Positions 43,073-53,459 of a DNA stretch of 64,000 nt are shown here, in pieces. The DNA is from Cherax quadricarinatus. Lineage: Eukaryota > Arthropoda > Malacostraca > Decapoda > Parastacidae. Position 1 is the first letter of the stretch, and each line of letters opens with the position of its first letter. The stretch is from NCBI RefSeq assembly GCF_038502225.1, contig NC_091303.1:22887297-22951296 (forward strand). The letters run 5' to 3'. The notes beneath the pieces were generated by a model that made no database searches, had not been told where the DNA came from, and saw only the letters and a list, made by a program, of their open reading frames with translations. The position numbers were made by a program, and so were the translations under genes.

Positions 43073-44960
43073 ATGGAAGACCCAGTCCATGACCCTGCTA
43101 CCCCCGGGCCCCTTCTTGATACCACACCCAGTTCTGACCCTGCCTCTTTTTTGACCACTCTTCAGACACTCCTGATGCCCCAGTACCTCTTGCTGGTGCT
43201 GTTTCATCACCTGCTTCAGGTACCGGGGTTTCGACTGACTCCTTCGATTTGTCTGACCTCCGCTCTCCTTTGACTATGCTTCCGGCCTCTCCCTCTGCAG
43301 TGCAGCATTTTTCAAATAATCAGCCTGTCCCACGTCAGACCAACTCCGGTCCCACTCCTAAACGCCAACGTCAGTTGCCTGATGATGATACTTCACCACC
43401 TTCTCGTTCTACTCAGAAACGACCGACACGCCATGCACTCCCTTTCCACGCTCGTTTTCAGAATGCACAATGGACTAAATTCTTTACTTTACGACCGACT
43501 TCCTCTATTGCCTATCTTTCCGACCATAGTATTGGCAAGGCACTCCTATGCCATGTTGGTAGAGATATTCCCTTTCATGCTTTCAAGAGTGGTATGCACA
43601 TCATCACCATCCAGAATGCTACCCAAGCTCATGATCTTTCCCTTCTTTCACATATTGATACTATTCCTGTCACTATCAAAAATCATCATTCCCTCAATTC
43701 TTGTAGTGGTACTGTCATTCTGCCCCATACTATAGTCCAACAGAATTTCCAGACATGTGCAATGACATTCTCGAACAGCTGGAACCCCAAGATCTCCCAA
43801 TCCTCAAAGTAGACACATCCTTCCTGCCCAGAGACAATACCCTTGCAATGTGGCTTGATTAATTTTTGACAGCCATGAACTCCCATCCTCTGATTATGTA
43901 GCAGGACATCGGTTACAAGTTCGAAAGGTGATCCCTACACCACAACAATGTAGAAATTGCTGGTGATTTGGTCACCCAGCGAAATATTGCAGATCTATAG
44001 CCGAATGCCCAGTCTGTGTTGCTGATGACCATTCTAATACATCTTGTAGTCGACCTCCCTCTTGCCTTAATTGTCATGAGGCCACCCTTCTTACTCTTGC
44101 TGTTGCCAGGTCAACTTAAATGAGCGAGAAATCCGTTGCCTCAAAGAGGCAGGTCCCCCTTATGCTATGGCAGTTTCTCATCTCTGCCTCCGAGGGAGAC
44201 CACCCTGTATTTCTTATTCTCGTGTTTCTAAACGTCCCCCCACTTCTGGGGTCCCATCTTCTGCAACCTCCTATGTGGTTACCCCTCCCATAACCACTCC
44301 TGTCTCCTTTTGCTGTCCAGGGCTCAGAAGTCCCTACTTCACCACCTCAGTCTGTTCTCACATCTTTGTGTTCTCCTTCACAAGCCCCGGTACCGACAAG
44401 ACCTCATACGACACCTCCTCCCAATTGCCCCTCTACTTCTCAGAAGCCCAAAAAATCCCCATTGCTCAAATCTCCTTTAGCCCCTCCTTCCCTTCTTCCA
44501 CCTCCACATTTTACCTTTCCAGTCTCTGTACCTGGTTCTTCCCTTCTCACTGGCTCTGTTACAAGTGTGGAGGTTCACCCTCCTCCTCGTCCTGTGCCTT
44601 CCTTCCCTGTCCCCTCCCAAGTTTCTTCCTCTTCTGTCCCCTCCCACACTTCTTCTCCAGTTCCCTCCACCCTTTCATCCCCCCTACTTTGGTACAGCCC
44701 ATTGCTGTCCCAATCTTTACTCACCCTCCTCCTTCCATCTCCAATATTGTCTCCCATACGTCTTTGAATTCCGAAACACTTGAAGCTATCTCAGAATATA
44801 TTGCAGAGACTAAACCATCAATGGACACTGATCCGCCCCCTCTTCCTTCTCTTTCCTCTCCTCCATCTGCGCAACTCCTTTCTTCGCAGCACTCCGTTCC
44901 TTCGCTACTTGAACATTTTTCCGCTGCCGCCACATGTGGACTTTTCAAACCCCTCTAGTC
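43073..44960 (+). pseudogene. I-group LINE ORF1 (gag-like, zinc knuckles)
   Basis: The ATG at 43073 follows a T-rich tract (MEDPVHDPATPGPLLDTTPS). A frameshift near 43240 leads into 43249-43812, with TKFFTLRPTSSIAYLSDHSI and FKSGMHIITIQNATQAHDLS. Then 43930-44110 has zinc-knuckle motifs C-X2-C-X4-H-X4-C (CRNCW.FGHPAKYC with a stop in the middle, then CPVCVADDHSNTSC) and a third partial CLNCHEA. A Pro/Ser-rich tail follows. Gag-like proteins bind LINE RNA. Function is lost in this copy. Confidence 0.8.
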
Positions 44961-45009
44961 TGTAGGTACCCTTACCTGCAGATTTCTGGTATCTTTATCG
45001 TTGCCAATC

Positions 45010-45720
45010 ATGGCTTATTTACAGTGGAATATCCGCGACCTCAGGTAATCGGGGTGAGCTTCACATGTTGCTTTCCCGGTTTTCCCTTGTTGGTGTTTGC
45101 TGACAAGAACCAAAATCACACTCTGCTGTTATCTATCCCATCTCAGGCTATAATTTACTGTATTCTTCGGATCCTTTTTCTGATGGGACCTTTAATGAAA
45201 GTGCCCTTCTCCACACTGATATTCCGTACAATCAGCTCTTTGTTTGTACTTCTCTGCATTATGCTGCAGCCCGTATCCACTTGCATAAGTGGTATACAAT
45301 CTGTTCTTTGCATCTCTCTCCTTCTCGGGCATATCTATCCCAGATGTTGCCTTTCTTGTCTCGTCCTTACCGCCACCACTTCTGTTACTAGGCGACTTTA
45401 ATGCTCATCATTTCCTCTGGGGGGGGTCTCACTGTGATTCCCGTGGCATTCAGTTGGAGGCTTTTCTCGCTTCTCACCCCCTCCATGTTTTAAATACAGG
45501 TGCTCCAACCCATTTTGATCCTTGTACTCATACTCTCTCTTGCATCGATCTCTTGGTCTGCTCTTCCTCCACTGCACCAGATTTCACCTGGTCTGTTCTC
45601 CCGGACTTACATGACAGAGATCATTTTCCAATCATTCTTACTTCTCCTTCATATTCCCCACCACTTCATAGCCCACGCTGGCAATTTGCTCAAGCAAATT
45701 GGAACCTTTACTCGCAACTA
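45010..45720 (+). pseudogene. I-group LINE APE-type endonuclease
   Basis: Starts near 45010 with MAYLQWNIRDLR, the first strand of APE-type endonucleases. After frameshifts, an open frame from 45289 reads SLPPPLLLLGDFNAHHFLWG, GSHCDSRGIQLEAFLAS, CIDLLVCSSSTAPDFTWSVL and HDRDHFPIIL. GDFNAH (residues about 35-40 of that frame) and RDHFPI correspond to the catalytic GDFN and SDH motifs. Nicks host DNA in intact elements. Confidence 0.8.
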
Positions 45721-46239
45721 ACTGCTTTTAGTGAGGTCCCTTCTTCGTCCTCCATTGGTGAGCTTTTACACCTCTTCTTGTCCTCAGTTTTAACTGCAGC
45801 TTCTCATTCTATACCCCATACCTCGGGCAGGCATTCTCAGAAGTGCATGCCTTGGTGGTCTCCTGCTTGTGCTCGTGCAGTACATTTGAAACACGCTGCA
45901 TGGGGCAGGTACCAGTACACTAGAACCACTGAGAGACTTCTTGATTTTAAGCAGAAGCATGCAGTCACTCGCCGTATCATCCATGACGCTAAACGCACTT
46001 GCTGGCGAGATTATGTTTCCACCATCACCTCTGCTTCCTCTATGAGTGCAGTCTGGAAAGTACGGAAACTGAGTGGTAAATACTCTCCTGACCCGGCTCC
46101 TGTTCTGCGGGTTCCCAGTGTTGATATAGCAAATCCTCTTGATGTTGCCATTGAAATTGGTAATCATCTGGTCCATATTTCTCAGGGGCTACATCTATGC
46201 CCCTCGTTTCTTTCCTCAAAGTCTGCCAAAGAGTTAGCA

Positions 46240-47210
46240 CCCTTAAACTTTTCTTCTCTCAAAGAAGAATCTTATAATGTGCCTTTTACACTTCTGGAAC
46301 TGGAGGCGACACTCTCAGCTTACCGATCATCGGCAGCTGGGCCAGATGACATTCATTCGGATGTTACAACATTTACACCAGTCAGCCCTTGAAGTCCTCT
46401 TACACCTCTTCAATCTTATTTGGTCCAAAGCTGTGGAAATCTGCCATTGTTCTCCCTTTCCGCAAACCGGGTACTAAGGGACATGATGCCTCCCACTACC
46501 GCCCCATTGCTCTTAACAGTGCAGTTTGCAAGGTGATGGAACGTCTGGTAAATCAACGTTTAATGTGGTATTTAGAGACACACGACAGTCTCTCCACTAG
46601 TTAATATGGCTTTCGTAAGGGTCGTTCTAACATAGACCCCTTATGACTTATGCTCGTAATGCATTTGCAAATAACCACTCAGTTATTGCTATATTTTTTG
46701 ACCTTGAGAAGGCATATGACACAACTTGGAGTTATAATATTTTGGCCCAAGCTCACTCCATAGGCCTCCGAGGCAATCTACCATCCTTCCTTAAGAACTT
46801 CTTAACTGACAGACATTTCGGTGTTCTGGTTAATAATACGCTTTCCCCTGACTTTGTCCAAGCTGAAGGTGTCCCCCTTGCTATAAATGATTTGGCCTCT
46901 CTTCTTCCATCCAATATTTGGTCATCCCTCTATGTTGATGACTTCGCTATTGCTTGGGCAAGCACTGACTGTCACCTCATTACAGTTTCTCTCCAGCATG
47001 TGGTCAACCATGTTTCCCATTGGGCCACCACGCATGGGTTTAAATTTTCCACTACTAAAACTCGGCGAATTACTTCCACTAGATGCTCTATCATCTCCGA
47101 TCATCCGTTGTACCTCTATGGCTCACATATCCCTGAACGTGATACAGTCAGGTTTCTAGGCCTTCCCTTTGACCGTAGGTTATCCTGGAAGCCTCACATA
47201 CCTCTCTGAA
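46240..47210 (+). pseudogene. I-group LINE reverse transcriptase
   Basis: Broken into several frames: AYRSSAAGPDDI near 46320, KPGTKGHDASHYRPIALNSA near 46470, then 46643-47209 with AIFFDLEKAYDTTWSYNILA (motif A) and SLYVDDFAIAWAS (motif C, YVDD). Motif B (usually PQGSVLS) is deleted: the sequence passes from GVP straight to LAINDLASLL. Thumb residues FLGLPFDRRLSWKPHIPL match copy 1 at 7240. Non-functional. Confidence 0.82.
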
Positions 47211-47779
47211 GACAACTTGCCACAGCCGACTGAACCTTCTTAAAACCCTTGCTCATCTTTCATGGGGAGCTGATCGTCAAACTCTCCTTCACCTACATTC
47301 AGCCCTCATTTTATCGAAACTCGATTATGGTGACCAGATCTATTCAGCGGCCTCTCCTTCTACTCTCTCTAGCCTTAATCCCATCCATCACCAGGGATTA
47401 CGTTTATGCCTCGGTGCTTTTCGCTCTTTCCCTGTTGAGAGCCTCTATGCAGAAGCGACTATTCCACCCTTGTCCGATCGCCATGATGCCCATTGCCTTT
47501 GCTACTAGGTTCGCTCTCATAATCTCCACAACCCATCCATATACAGAATAGTCACCAATGTTAGTAGACATTCTTTATTTGTTCATAGTCCCTGTTTACT
47601 CCATCCCTTTTCTCTTCGCCTCCATTCGCTCGTCTTCCCTTCAGTTACCACCTTTCTATGTTCATGTCGCATCTCACTTTTCCCTGCTCCCCTGGGAAGT
47701 TCCGGCTGTTCGAGTCTGTTCTTTATCACTCCCTTGCGCAAAAGTCCAACTGCCTACGGTAGCTTCCTGTTCTCTTTTG

Positions 47780-48207
47780 TTTGACCACTTCCACTCTCAT
47801 TCTCATGCCATCGCTGTATACACAGATGGCTCTAAGTTTTCTGACGGCATCGGATTCACAGCAGTGTTTCTGGACAGTTTCGTGCGTGGGCATTTACTAC
47901 CCTTGGCTGGCATTTTTATTGCTGAATTGTATGCCATTCTTGTAGCACTTATCCGTATTGCATTTATGCCTGTGTCACCATTTGTGGTGGTTTCAGACTC
48001 CCTTAATGCTTTACAGGCTATACAAAAATTTGATACGCCTCATCCCCTAGTTCTCCGTATCCAACTTTGGTTATGCCGTATCTCTACCAAGCATAAAGAT
48101 GTTGTTTTTTGTTGGGTCCCTGGTCATGTTGATGTACAGGGCAATGAACAGGCAGACACTGTTGCACGGTCAGCAGTACATGACCTTCCAGTTTCATATA
48201 GAGGTGT
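47780..48207 (+). pseudogene. I-group LINE RNase H domain
   Basis: Open frame with all four acidic active-site residues: D in YTDGSKFSDG, E in AELYAILVAL, D in VVSDSLNALQ and the terminal D in GHVDVQGNEQAD (about residues 90, 123, 147 and 200 of the 274-codon frame 47558-48382). RNase H removes the RNA strand of the hybrid during reverse transcription. The frame then runs into the Penelope-like insertion at 48208. Confidence 0.88.
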
Positions 48208-48375
48208 GATGAATGGTTTTGAAAAGCAACAGTGTCTGACAGACACTGAATCATCATGGGATCTTGATACAAAGAATTCTCCAACTTGTCCTACCTTTGG
48301 ACGAAGACCTACTTCGACTAGTGGATGGTACCACTATGACCCCGCCTCCCCCTGCTTCGCCTCGCCTGACTACAG

Positions 48376-48383
48376 TATATAAG
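48376..48383 (+). promoter_or_regulatory. TATA box of the Penelope-like unit
   Basis: TATATAAG in ACAGTATATAAGCCACGTC, about 120 bases upstream of the hammerhead-like core. Penelope pseudo-LTRs are known to hold internal promoters. Confidence 0.5.
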
Positions 48384-48503
48384 CCACGTCTACGGCCCTA
48401 TGCTGTACAATCTACAAGATTGATGGACTGAACACATCTACTCCAGGCTGAGGGACTGATTACCTCAATCTCCTCTTCTTGCACCTCTATGCTTTGTATT
48501 GGG

Positions 48504-48535
48504 CTGATGAAGCCCCTGTGTGGCGAAACGTTTCC
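48504..48535 (+). ncRNA. Hammerhead-like ribozyme core
   Basis: The box CTGATGA (48504-48510) is the canonical sequence. It is followed by an extra A, stem GCC/GGC (48512-48514 with 48522-48524) and GAAAC (48525-48529), then GTTTC. The preceding GGG could help pair stem I. The extra A before stem II departs from the textbook core. It is the most canonical of the four copies. Confidence 0.55.
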
Positions 48536-48904
48536 TAAATAAAGATTCCCATAGGGTGCATAAGCGTCTCAATCTTCATATAGAGGTGTTCCATTCACGG
48601 ACTATTTGGCTGTAATTGCTACCCACCTTCACACCCATTGGCAACAACGTTGGTCTGATCTGCTCAATAACAGACTTCATTCTATTAAACCGAGTCTAGG
48701 TTACTAGCCGTCTTCTTGTCATCAGTGTCGAGGTTGAGAGACTACTCTCTCCTGTCTTCGCATTGGCCACACTCGTCTTACTCACGGGTATCTCATGGAG
48801 AGGCGCCCTGTTCCTCTCTATGAGAAATGTCAGGTTCCATTACCTGTTAGCCACATTCTATTAGACTGCCCACTCTATCAGGAAATATTTCCTGACTATG
48901 AAAC

Positions 48905-49075
48905 TGAACTTCTCCAGGCTGAGGGACTGACAACCTCAAATTCTACGACTTCAAGGGTGATGGACTGATTACATCGTCTTCACATCTCTACTGTTCCTGC
49001 CTACTTTCTGTATTTGACTGAAGAAGCCTACTGCGTAGGCGAAACGTTTCGGAATAAAGTTACCTAACTGTTGGT
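48905..49075 (+). mobile_element. Penelope-like unit, 5'-truncated, at the LINE 3' edge
   Basis: It shares CTTCAAGGGTGATGGACTGA and TTACATCGTCTTCA with 31165-31200, then CTGAAGA (49018-49024), GCCTAC/GTAGGC (49026-49031, 49035-49040) and GAAAC (49041-49045), followed by GTTTCGGAATAAAG. It joins the I-group LINE C-terminal region near 48905. Confidence 0.72.
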
Positions 49076-49256
49076 CTTGAAGAATCATCCCCCCGCCTCT
49101 CAGTGGTGAAGGCTCTGCTGGAATGATAGGTCTATCCAGGTCCGATCCAGGCAAGAGACAAGCAATCTAGCTCTGTTCCGTAATCTGTTCAGAAATCGTA
49201 GTTAAGAAGGGGGACAGGCAATCCAAGAGTGAAACATATTCAAGGTGTGAGCGCAT

Positions 49257-49290
49257 TTGTGCGTGCGTGCGTGCGTGCGTGCGTGCGTGA
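49257..49290. repeat. GCGT tetranucleotide repeat
   Basis: GTGCGTGCGTGCGTGCGTGC and neighbouring variants. Around it, 49076-49490 shows nothing further that I recognise. Confidence 0.85.
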
Positions 49291-49489
49291 GTACGTGCGT
49301 GAGTGCCTGCCTACCTGTCTCTCACTGATCTCATTATATTTTCACAGTATTTGACTGGGTTGAACACCGGCACCTGGGCCTCTTGAGGGTGTTGACTCAT
49401 TTCCTCTTGAGACTGTTGATCTGCAGGTTCTGAGAAATTTGAGGGTGTTAACCTACAGTGCTAGACTTCTCCAGTGTTAAGGTGAAGCT

Positions 49490-49575
49490 CCTGGGTCTTG
49501 ATAACAAGCGTTTATCGGAACTACATTTCGCCCGTGGTTGAGCTTTATCAAGTCACAGAAAGCACATTATTTATT
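49490..49575 (-). repeat. Possible decayed Penelope-like terminal motif
   Basis: On the minus strand CTTGATAAAGCTCAACCACG, then GGGCGAAATGTAG. The TGATAAAGC...GCGAAA layout resembles the hammerhead-like motif but the box is TTGATAA instead of CTGANGA. The + strand has GGGTCTTGATAACAAGCG nearby. Confidence 0.3.
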
Positions 49576-49984
49576 TAGGTGAAATTTAACTAAATTTTCC
49601 TTACTGTCATGTTCTAAGCTGCACTTTTAATCTTCTTTCATGTATGTATGTTTGTGAAGTTCATTGTATACATACATGTACAATGTTTATGTTCTATCAT
49701 GTTCCAGTAGTCTTATTTTAGATTTTAGTTTACCCGAAATGCTTTGAGTAACCAGGGGCTTCCAGTGTGTTCTACTAAATGTCATCCAATTTTGTAAAAA
49801 CTATGAATCTTGAGAAAATAAAAAAATATTATTATTTTCTCCACGGAGTTAAACGTAGTCCCAGTAAACCTTATTTCGCAAATTGTCTTTATAACATAAC
49901 TATCGAAGGTGTTGATCTACAGCTTCTGAAGTTTTTTGAGAGTTTAAATATAGCTCCTAGGCTCCTGAAGGAGATAAGAGGCAC

Positions 49985-50322
49985 GTAATAACATGTTCAT
50001 TTTTCCACTATAATCTACCTTGTCCATAATTACTGTCACATTTGCTTTGTCTGTTTCGTAAGGTGAAGTCCAGGATCTTTCTTTAATTCATGATATAACT
50101 TAAATCTACGAGGACAATTGTGTTGCAGAGGTCTGAGTTTTGCTCAGGCCTCTCCAACCTCTACAACACTGTCTCTTCAGTACAATTGTCCTCATAGATT
50201 TGTTAAATTATACCATAAATTAAGGAAAGAACTTGGACTTCACCTTACGAAACAGACAAAGCAAATGCGACAGTAATTATGGACAAGGTAGATTGTAGTG
50301 GAAAAATGAACATGTTATTACA
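49985..50322. mobile_element. Inverted repeat of Penelope-like reverse transcriptase fragments
   Basis: Bases 49985-50122 are a near-perfect inverted copy of 50182-50322. The right arm encodes on the plus strand DKANATVIMDKVDCSGKMNM, a motif (DK.NA.VIMDK.DY..KM) near the start of Penelope RTs. The left arm encodes the same on the minus strand, so two fragments sit head to head. The inner part (GTTGCAGAGG with CCTCTACAAC) extends the palindrome around a centre at about 50145. Confidence 0.8.
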
Positions 50323-50439
50323 AGACTGGGGGACTTACGTGCCACTTAAGACTGCAACTGGTCTGCTTCATGAAGGATCTTAATGCATAGCTACTAGACT
50401 TCTTGCATGCGCATTATGCGTGAATATAATAAAACGTAA

Positions 50440-51300
50440 AATCTGTCCAAGGCCACACTATACTTTCTCTTTTATCAGACAGGAAGTTTGGAGAAGTTGA
50501 AAAAATGCAGAACGAAGCAGTGAGGATCATCCTTGGATGTCCGTGCGCTACTAAAATGAAAACATGCTTAAAGCACTTGATATTCCAAGCATGAGAGATC
50601 GTGTCACCGAAAGAAATGTCTTCCCAAACTCTTGCACATGCCCTAATCACACAGCATTTCCTTTCACAAATTATGTGTGTTGATGGCTCTGTTCGCCAAC
50701 CTATTGGTGCAGTTGGCCTTTGTTGTCATACTGAGCAATGGCTTCTATCTAAAAATTGAGGCACGAATCAATAGCTATGCTTCTACTGATCAACTGAATA
50801 GTTTGCTATACTATTGCAGTCAAATGTGTCCATGTATCTAAAACTGACGCCTTAATTGTAAGCTCATCCACATGTGGTTTAAAGTTCAAGAATGTCAATT
50901 GTGACATGTTCGTGCCAGAAGCAAAACATATGTATGGTTGAGTTTTAGACAGTGTAGTTAGCGAACACCTGTAGATTCGCCCTTACACTGACCTTCAAAT
51001 GTACAATAAAACTGATCAGTTAGCAAAGGAGAATGTCTTCAAGGAGGGAGTAGATTACAACTTTGGGCTGTCAGCTAGAAGTAGGAGAACAAAAACATGA
51101 AAAGAAGAAGATTGGCACCAATTGTCAGTCCATCTATCATTATCCTATCATACAATATGAGCCACAAGTCTGTGGTGCATCCAAGAAAATCAACAGATTC
51201 CTGGTTATCACTGTTTCACAACCAGCTAATGTAGACATAAGTAAATGTAAACTTTGTCAGAGAAACTATTGTCACACCTTGGGTCATTAAGTGCAGGAAT
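50440..51300 (+). mobile_element. RNase H-bearing LINE remnant
   Basis: Frames on the plus strand: MQNEAVRIILGCPCATKMKT near 50510 (a LINE thumb motif, ILGCP), VDGSVRQPIGAVGLCCHTEQ near 50680 (RNase H start), then KTDQLAKENVFKEGVDYNFG near 51015 and KLCQRNYCHTLGHY near 51255. Many stops. It follows the Penelope palindrome and is a separate lineage from the I-group copies. Confidence 0.6.
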
Positions 51301-51990
51301 TCGACAATAACTCCACAAATGTTCTAAGAAATAGCAAAATATTTTATGCCGAGTAACACATTACCAAACATTCTGGAAACCTACACTGACTCTGCCTATT
51401 TTAAATAACTCATAATCACTTCGATATGAAGAAACTCAATTAGGTATAGCTAAACATTGGGTACTGTAAAATAAATTCACAGAAACGTATAATTAATGCA
51501 TACTGCAATGTTACAGTGACTGCATTCATAACGACGTAAACTCATTAATGCAGTTCTGTAGCCAACAAATTTGTAAATAGCTAATTACCACTGTAACTTG
51601 CTTAACAAACAAGGATATGGCCCAGTCCATGTGCCTCTGTAATTCTTCGACTACGCTCATGGGTATCGAGTGACTGCCGCCCACAGAATGAGTATGGTGC
51701 GCCTACAGCCCAAGCCATGGGTATGGGGGTCATTGCCTCCCACGGGATGGGTATCGGGCGTGTGATAAGCTATCAAACTAACTGAAGCCTTTCTTTAGAT
51801 GACTGTCGAAAATTATAAAATTATTAAATATAGCATTTATTACTGCAAAGCCACTTTACTTTTATTCCCGTCGGGCTACCACACTTTTTTTTTTAAACAT
51901 GGCACCCACAACAAACAGTAAACTCAAATATTCTTTATGCGGATGGTCGTCATGCTTATAAGCGCTCTCCAAGACAATTTCTAGAACAGT
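51301..51990. other. No gene recognised
   Basis: AT-rich. 51650-51770 has two loose copies of a CCCAC.GGATGGGTATCGGG-type phrase, common in decapod repeats. Nothing else is supported. Confidence 0.5.
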
Positions 51991-51997
51991 ATTCATG

Positions 51998-52185
51998 GCC
52001 AATTGCCCACACGGACGTCGACTGTCAACGCAGATGTCAATTGCCCACACGATCAATTGCCCACACGATCAATTGCCCACACGATCAATTGCCCACACAG
52101 GTAAATAAATCTTATCCTCTTGAAGTGTGACGTCACTTCACGAGGCTATATAAGCCGGGGTCTACCTGGCTCTTCACTCATTCAC
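51998..52185 (+). promoter_or_regulatory. Promoter-like block: tandem motif, CRE and TATA box
   Basis: A 16-base unit GATCAATTGCCCACAC repeats about four times (52035-52098), with a further copy of its core at 51998-52013. A palindromic CRE-type site GTGACGTCAC is at 52127-52136 and a TATA box TATATAA at 52147-52153. TCACTCATTCAC, an arthropod-initiator-like sequence, is at 52174-52185, about 27 bases after the TATA. No coding exon follows closely. It could be a host promoter or the U3 end of an LTR. Confidence 0.55.
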
Positions 52186-52243
52186 ATAATCACTGGCGCG
52201 CAGGCAGCGCTGCAGGTGACGGTGCGACGCTCTCGCTGTGTTG

Positions 52244-52337
52244 GTCTTGTTATACGTAGAGACCTGAAAGACCTGTCCTGGACCGAAGCCTTTGCTTGTC
52301 TTACTATACGTGGAAACCTGAAAGACCGGTCCTGGAC
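52244..52337. repeat. 40-bp direct duplication downstream of the promoter
   Basis: GTCTTGTTATACG..GACCTGAAAGACC at 52244-52283 recurs at 52298-52337 (54-base offset) with several substitutions. Confidence 0.8.
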
Positions 52338-52809
52338 AGTAGTTATAAGTAACATGGACCTAAACTGAAAATGTGTTTGGTCAGATATGTGTGTCGTTGA
52401 AAGGAAAAGATAGGAACGCGATATACTGTAAGTGATTTCAACGCGACTAAGCACCAAGCTCGGACAGTGAATTAACCCAAAAAGCAAATATTTGTTCGTT
52501 ATAATCTCTTACTCGCGAAAATCTTAATTATACTATCGCAAACTGAGGGAACAAGCAGGACGAATTTAAAGATTTTTCTTCAGTGGGCCCAGTTTTGCCT
52601 GTTTCCTCAGAGGATTGTCTTCGCTCGTCAAGACCTGTTACAAGTGATGAGGTTATTGTGTGTTGTGTAGACGCCATCTGTCTGATGATGTTACTACCTT
52701 GTTTTGTTTTAGTAATGCTTATGAAAGAGGCAACCTCCGTTAGTGTACAGCATGGGGATCGTATACCCATGAGTGCCCGGGTCCTGGGTAATCTGAATGG
52801 GCCTCATAT

Positions 52810-53012
52810 ACCCAGGATAGGACTCACATACCCTGGAGCTCCTGGGTCCTAAGTACCCAGGATAGGACTCACATACCCAGGTGCTCCTGGGTCCAAAATA
52901 CCCAGGATGGGACTCACATCCCAGGAGCTCTTTGGTCCTAAGTACCCAGGATGGGACTCATATACCCAGGAGCACCTTGGTCCAAAGTACCCAGGATGGG
53001 ACTCACATAACC
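52810..53012. repeat. 45-bp tandem repeat with internal dyad
   Basis: About 4.5 copies. Each unit contains ACCCAGG..CCTGGGT, which can fold back on itself. Unit ends alternate CCTAAGT, CCAAAAT, CCTAAGT, CCAAAGT, so the true period is probably 90 bp. Confidence 0.85.
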
Positions 53013-53204
53013 AGTATCACAATTCCACATGAGGTGAAGTAACATAAACACGAGTACAAAACAGAAGCTTTAATGATGGTAATGCAAGAATATGCTGGAG
53101 GAGAGAAAGTGAGAGTATTGTGTGAGAGAGCGTTAGAGAGGGCAGGGTGTGGGGAAGGAAGGGGTTAGGGAAGAGAGAGGATCTGGGGAAGGTGTATAGG
53201 AGGG

Positions 53205-53395
53205 GATCTGGAGTTTACCTGGAGAGAGTTCCGGGGGTCAACGCCCCCGCGGCCCGGTCTGTGACCAGGCCTCCTGGTGGATCAGAGCCTGATCAACCAG
53301 GCTGTTGCTGCTGGCTGCACGCAAACCAACGTACGAGCCACAGCCCGGCTGATCAGGAACTGACTTTAGGTGCTTGTCCAGTGCCAGCTTGAAGA
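53205..53395 (-). repeat. CR1-like LINE C-terminal and 3' end fragment
   Basis: The minus strand reads VPDQPGCGSYVGLRAASSNS, LVDQALIHQEAWSQTGPRG, matching 59318-59480. The 3' flank is CCTGGAGTTTACC's complement GGTAAACTCC. Confidence 0.75.
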
Positions 53396-53459
53396 ATAGA
53401 GATAATGTAGGGAAGGATAAGGTGTAAGTAAGAATTGATTTTATGGAAGGGGATGATAT

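Larger units (their letters stand above)
48208..48574 (+). mobile_element. Penelope-like unit with TATA box and hammerhead-like core, 15-bp TSD
   Basis: The insert is flanked by TTCATATAGAGGTGT at 48193-48207 and 48575-48589, a perfect 15-base duplication. It contains TATATAAG at 48376-48383 (TATA box), a downstream region with TGATGGACTGAACACATC, a hammerhead-like core at 48504-48529, GTTTCCTAAATAAAGATTCC, and no protein. The final third resembles the unit at 30980. I infer a Penelope-like pseudo-LTR. Confidence 0.78.
42330..48905 (+). mobile_element. I-group LINE copy 3, near full length (gag, EN, RT, RNase H)
   Basis: The longest transposable element here, about 6.2 kb without the Penelope-like insertion. 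The 5' UTR is GC-rich (42330-43072) and its head, CTTCAAGGGGGGTCTCC, resembles the SINE at 36577. In order: ORF1 with zinc knuckles, endonuclease, RT with YVDD, RNase H, and a Cys-rich C-terminal region (48590-48890). The RNase H after the RT places it in the I/Jockey-related groups rather than RTE or CR1. Stops and frameshifts occur in all parts. A 367-base insert lies at 48208-48574. Confidence 0.88.

Noticed and set aside
48376..48383. Host gene promoter at the TATA box
   Set aside because: The TATA lies inside the insert bounded by the 15-bp duplication, so it belongs to the Penelope-like unit.
52583..52852. 89-codon frame downstream of the promoter-like block
   Set aside because: No recognisable domain, it ends in the 45-bp tandem repeat, and no splice or start context is convincing.
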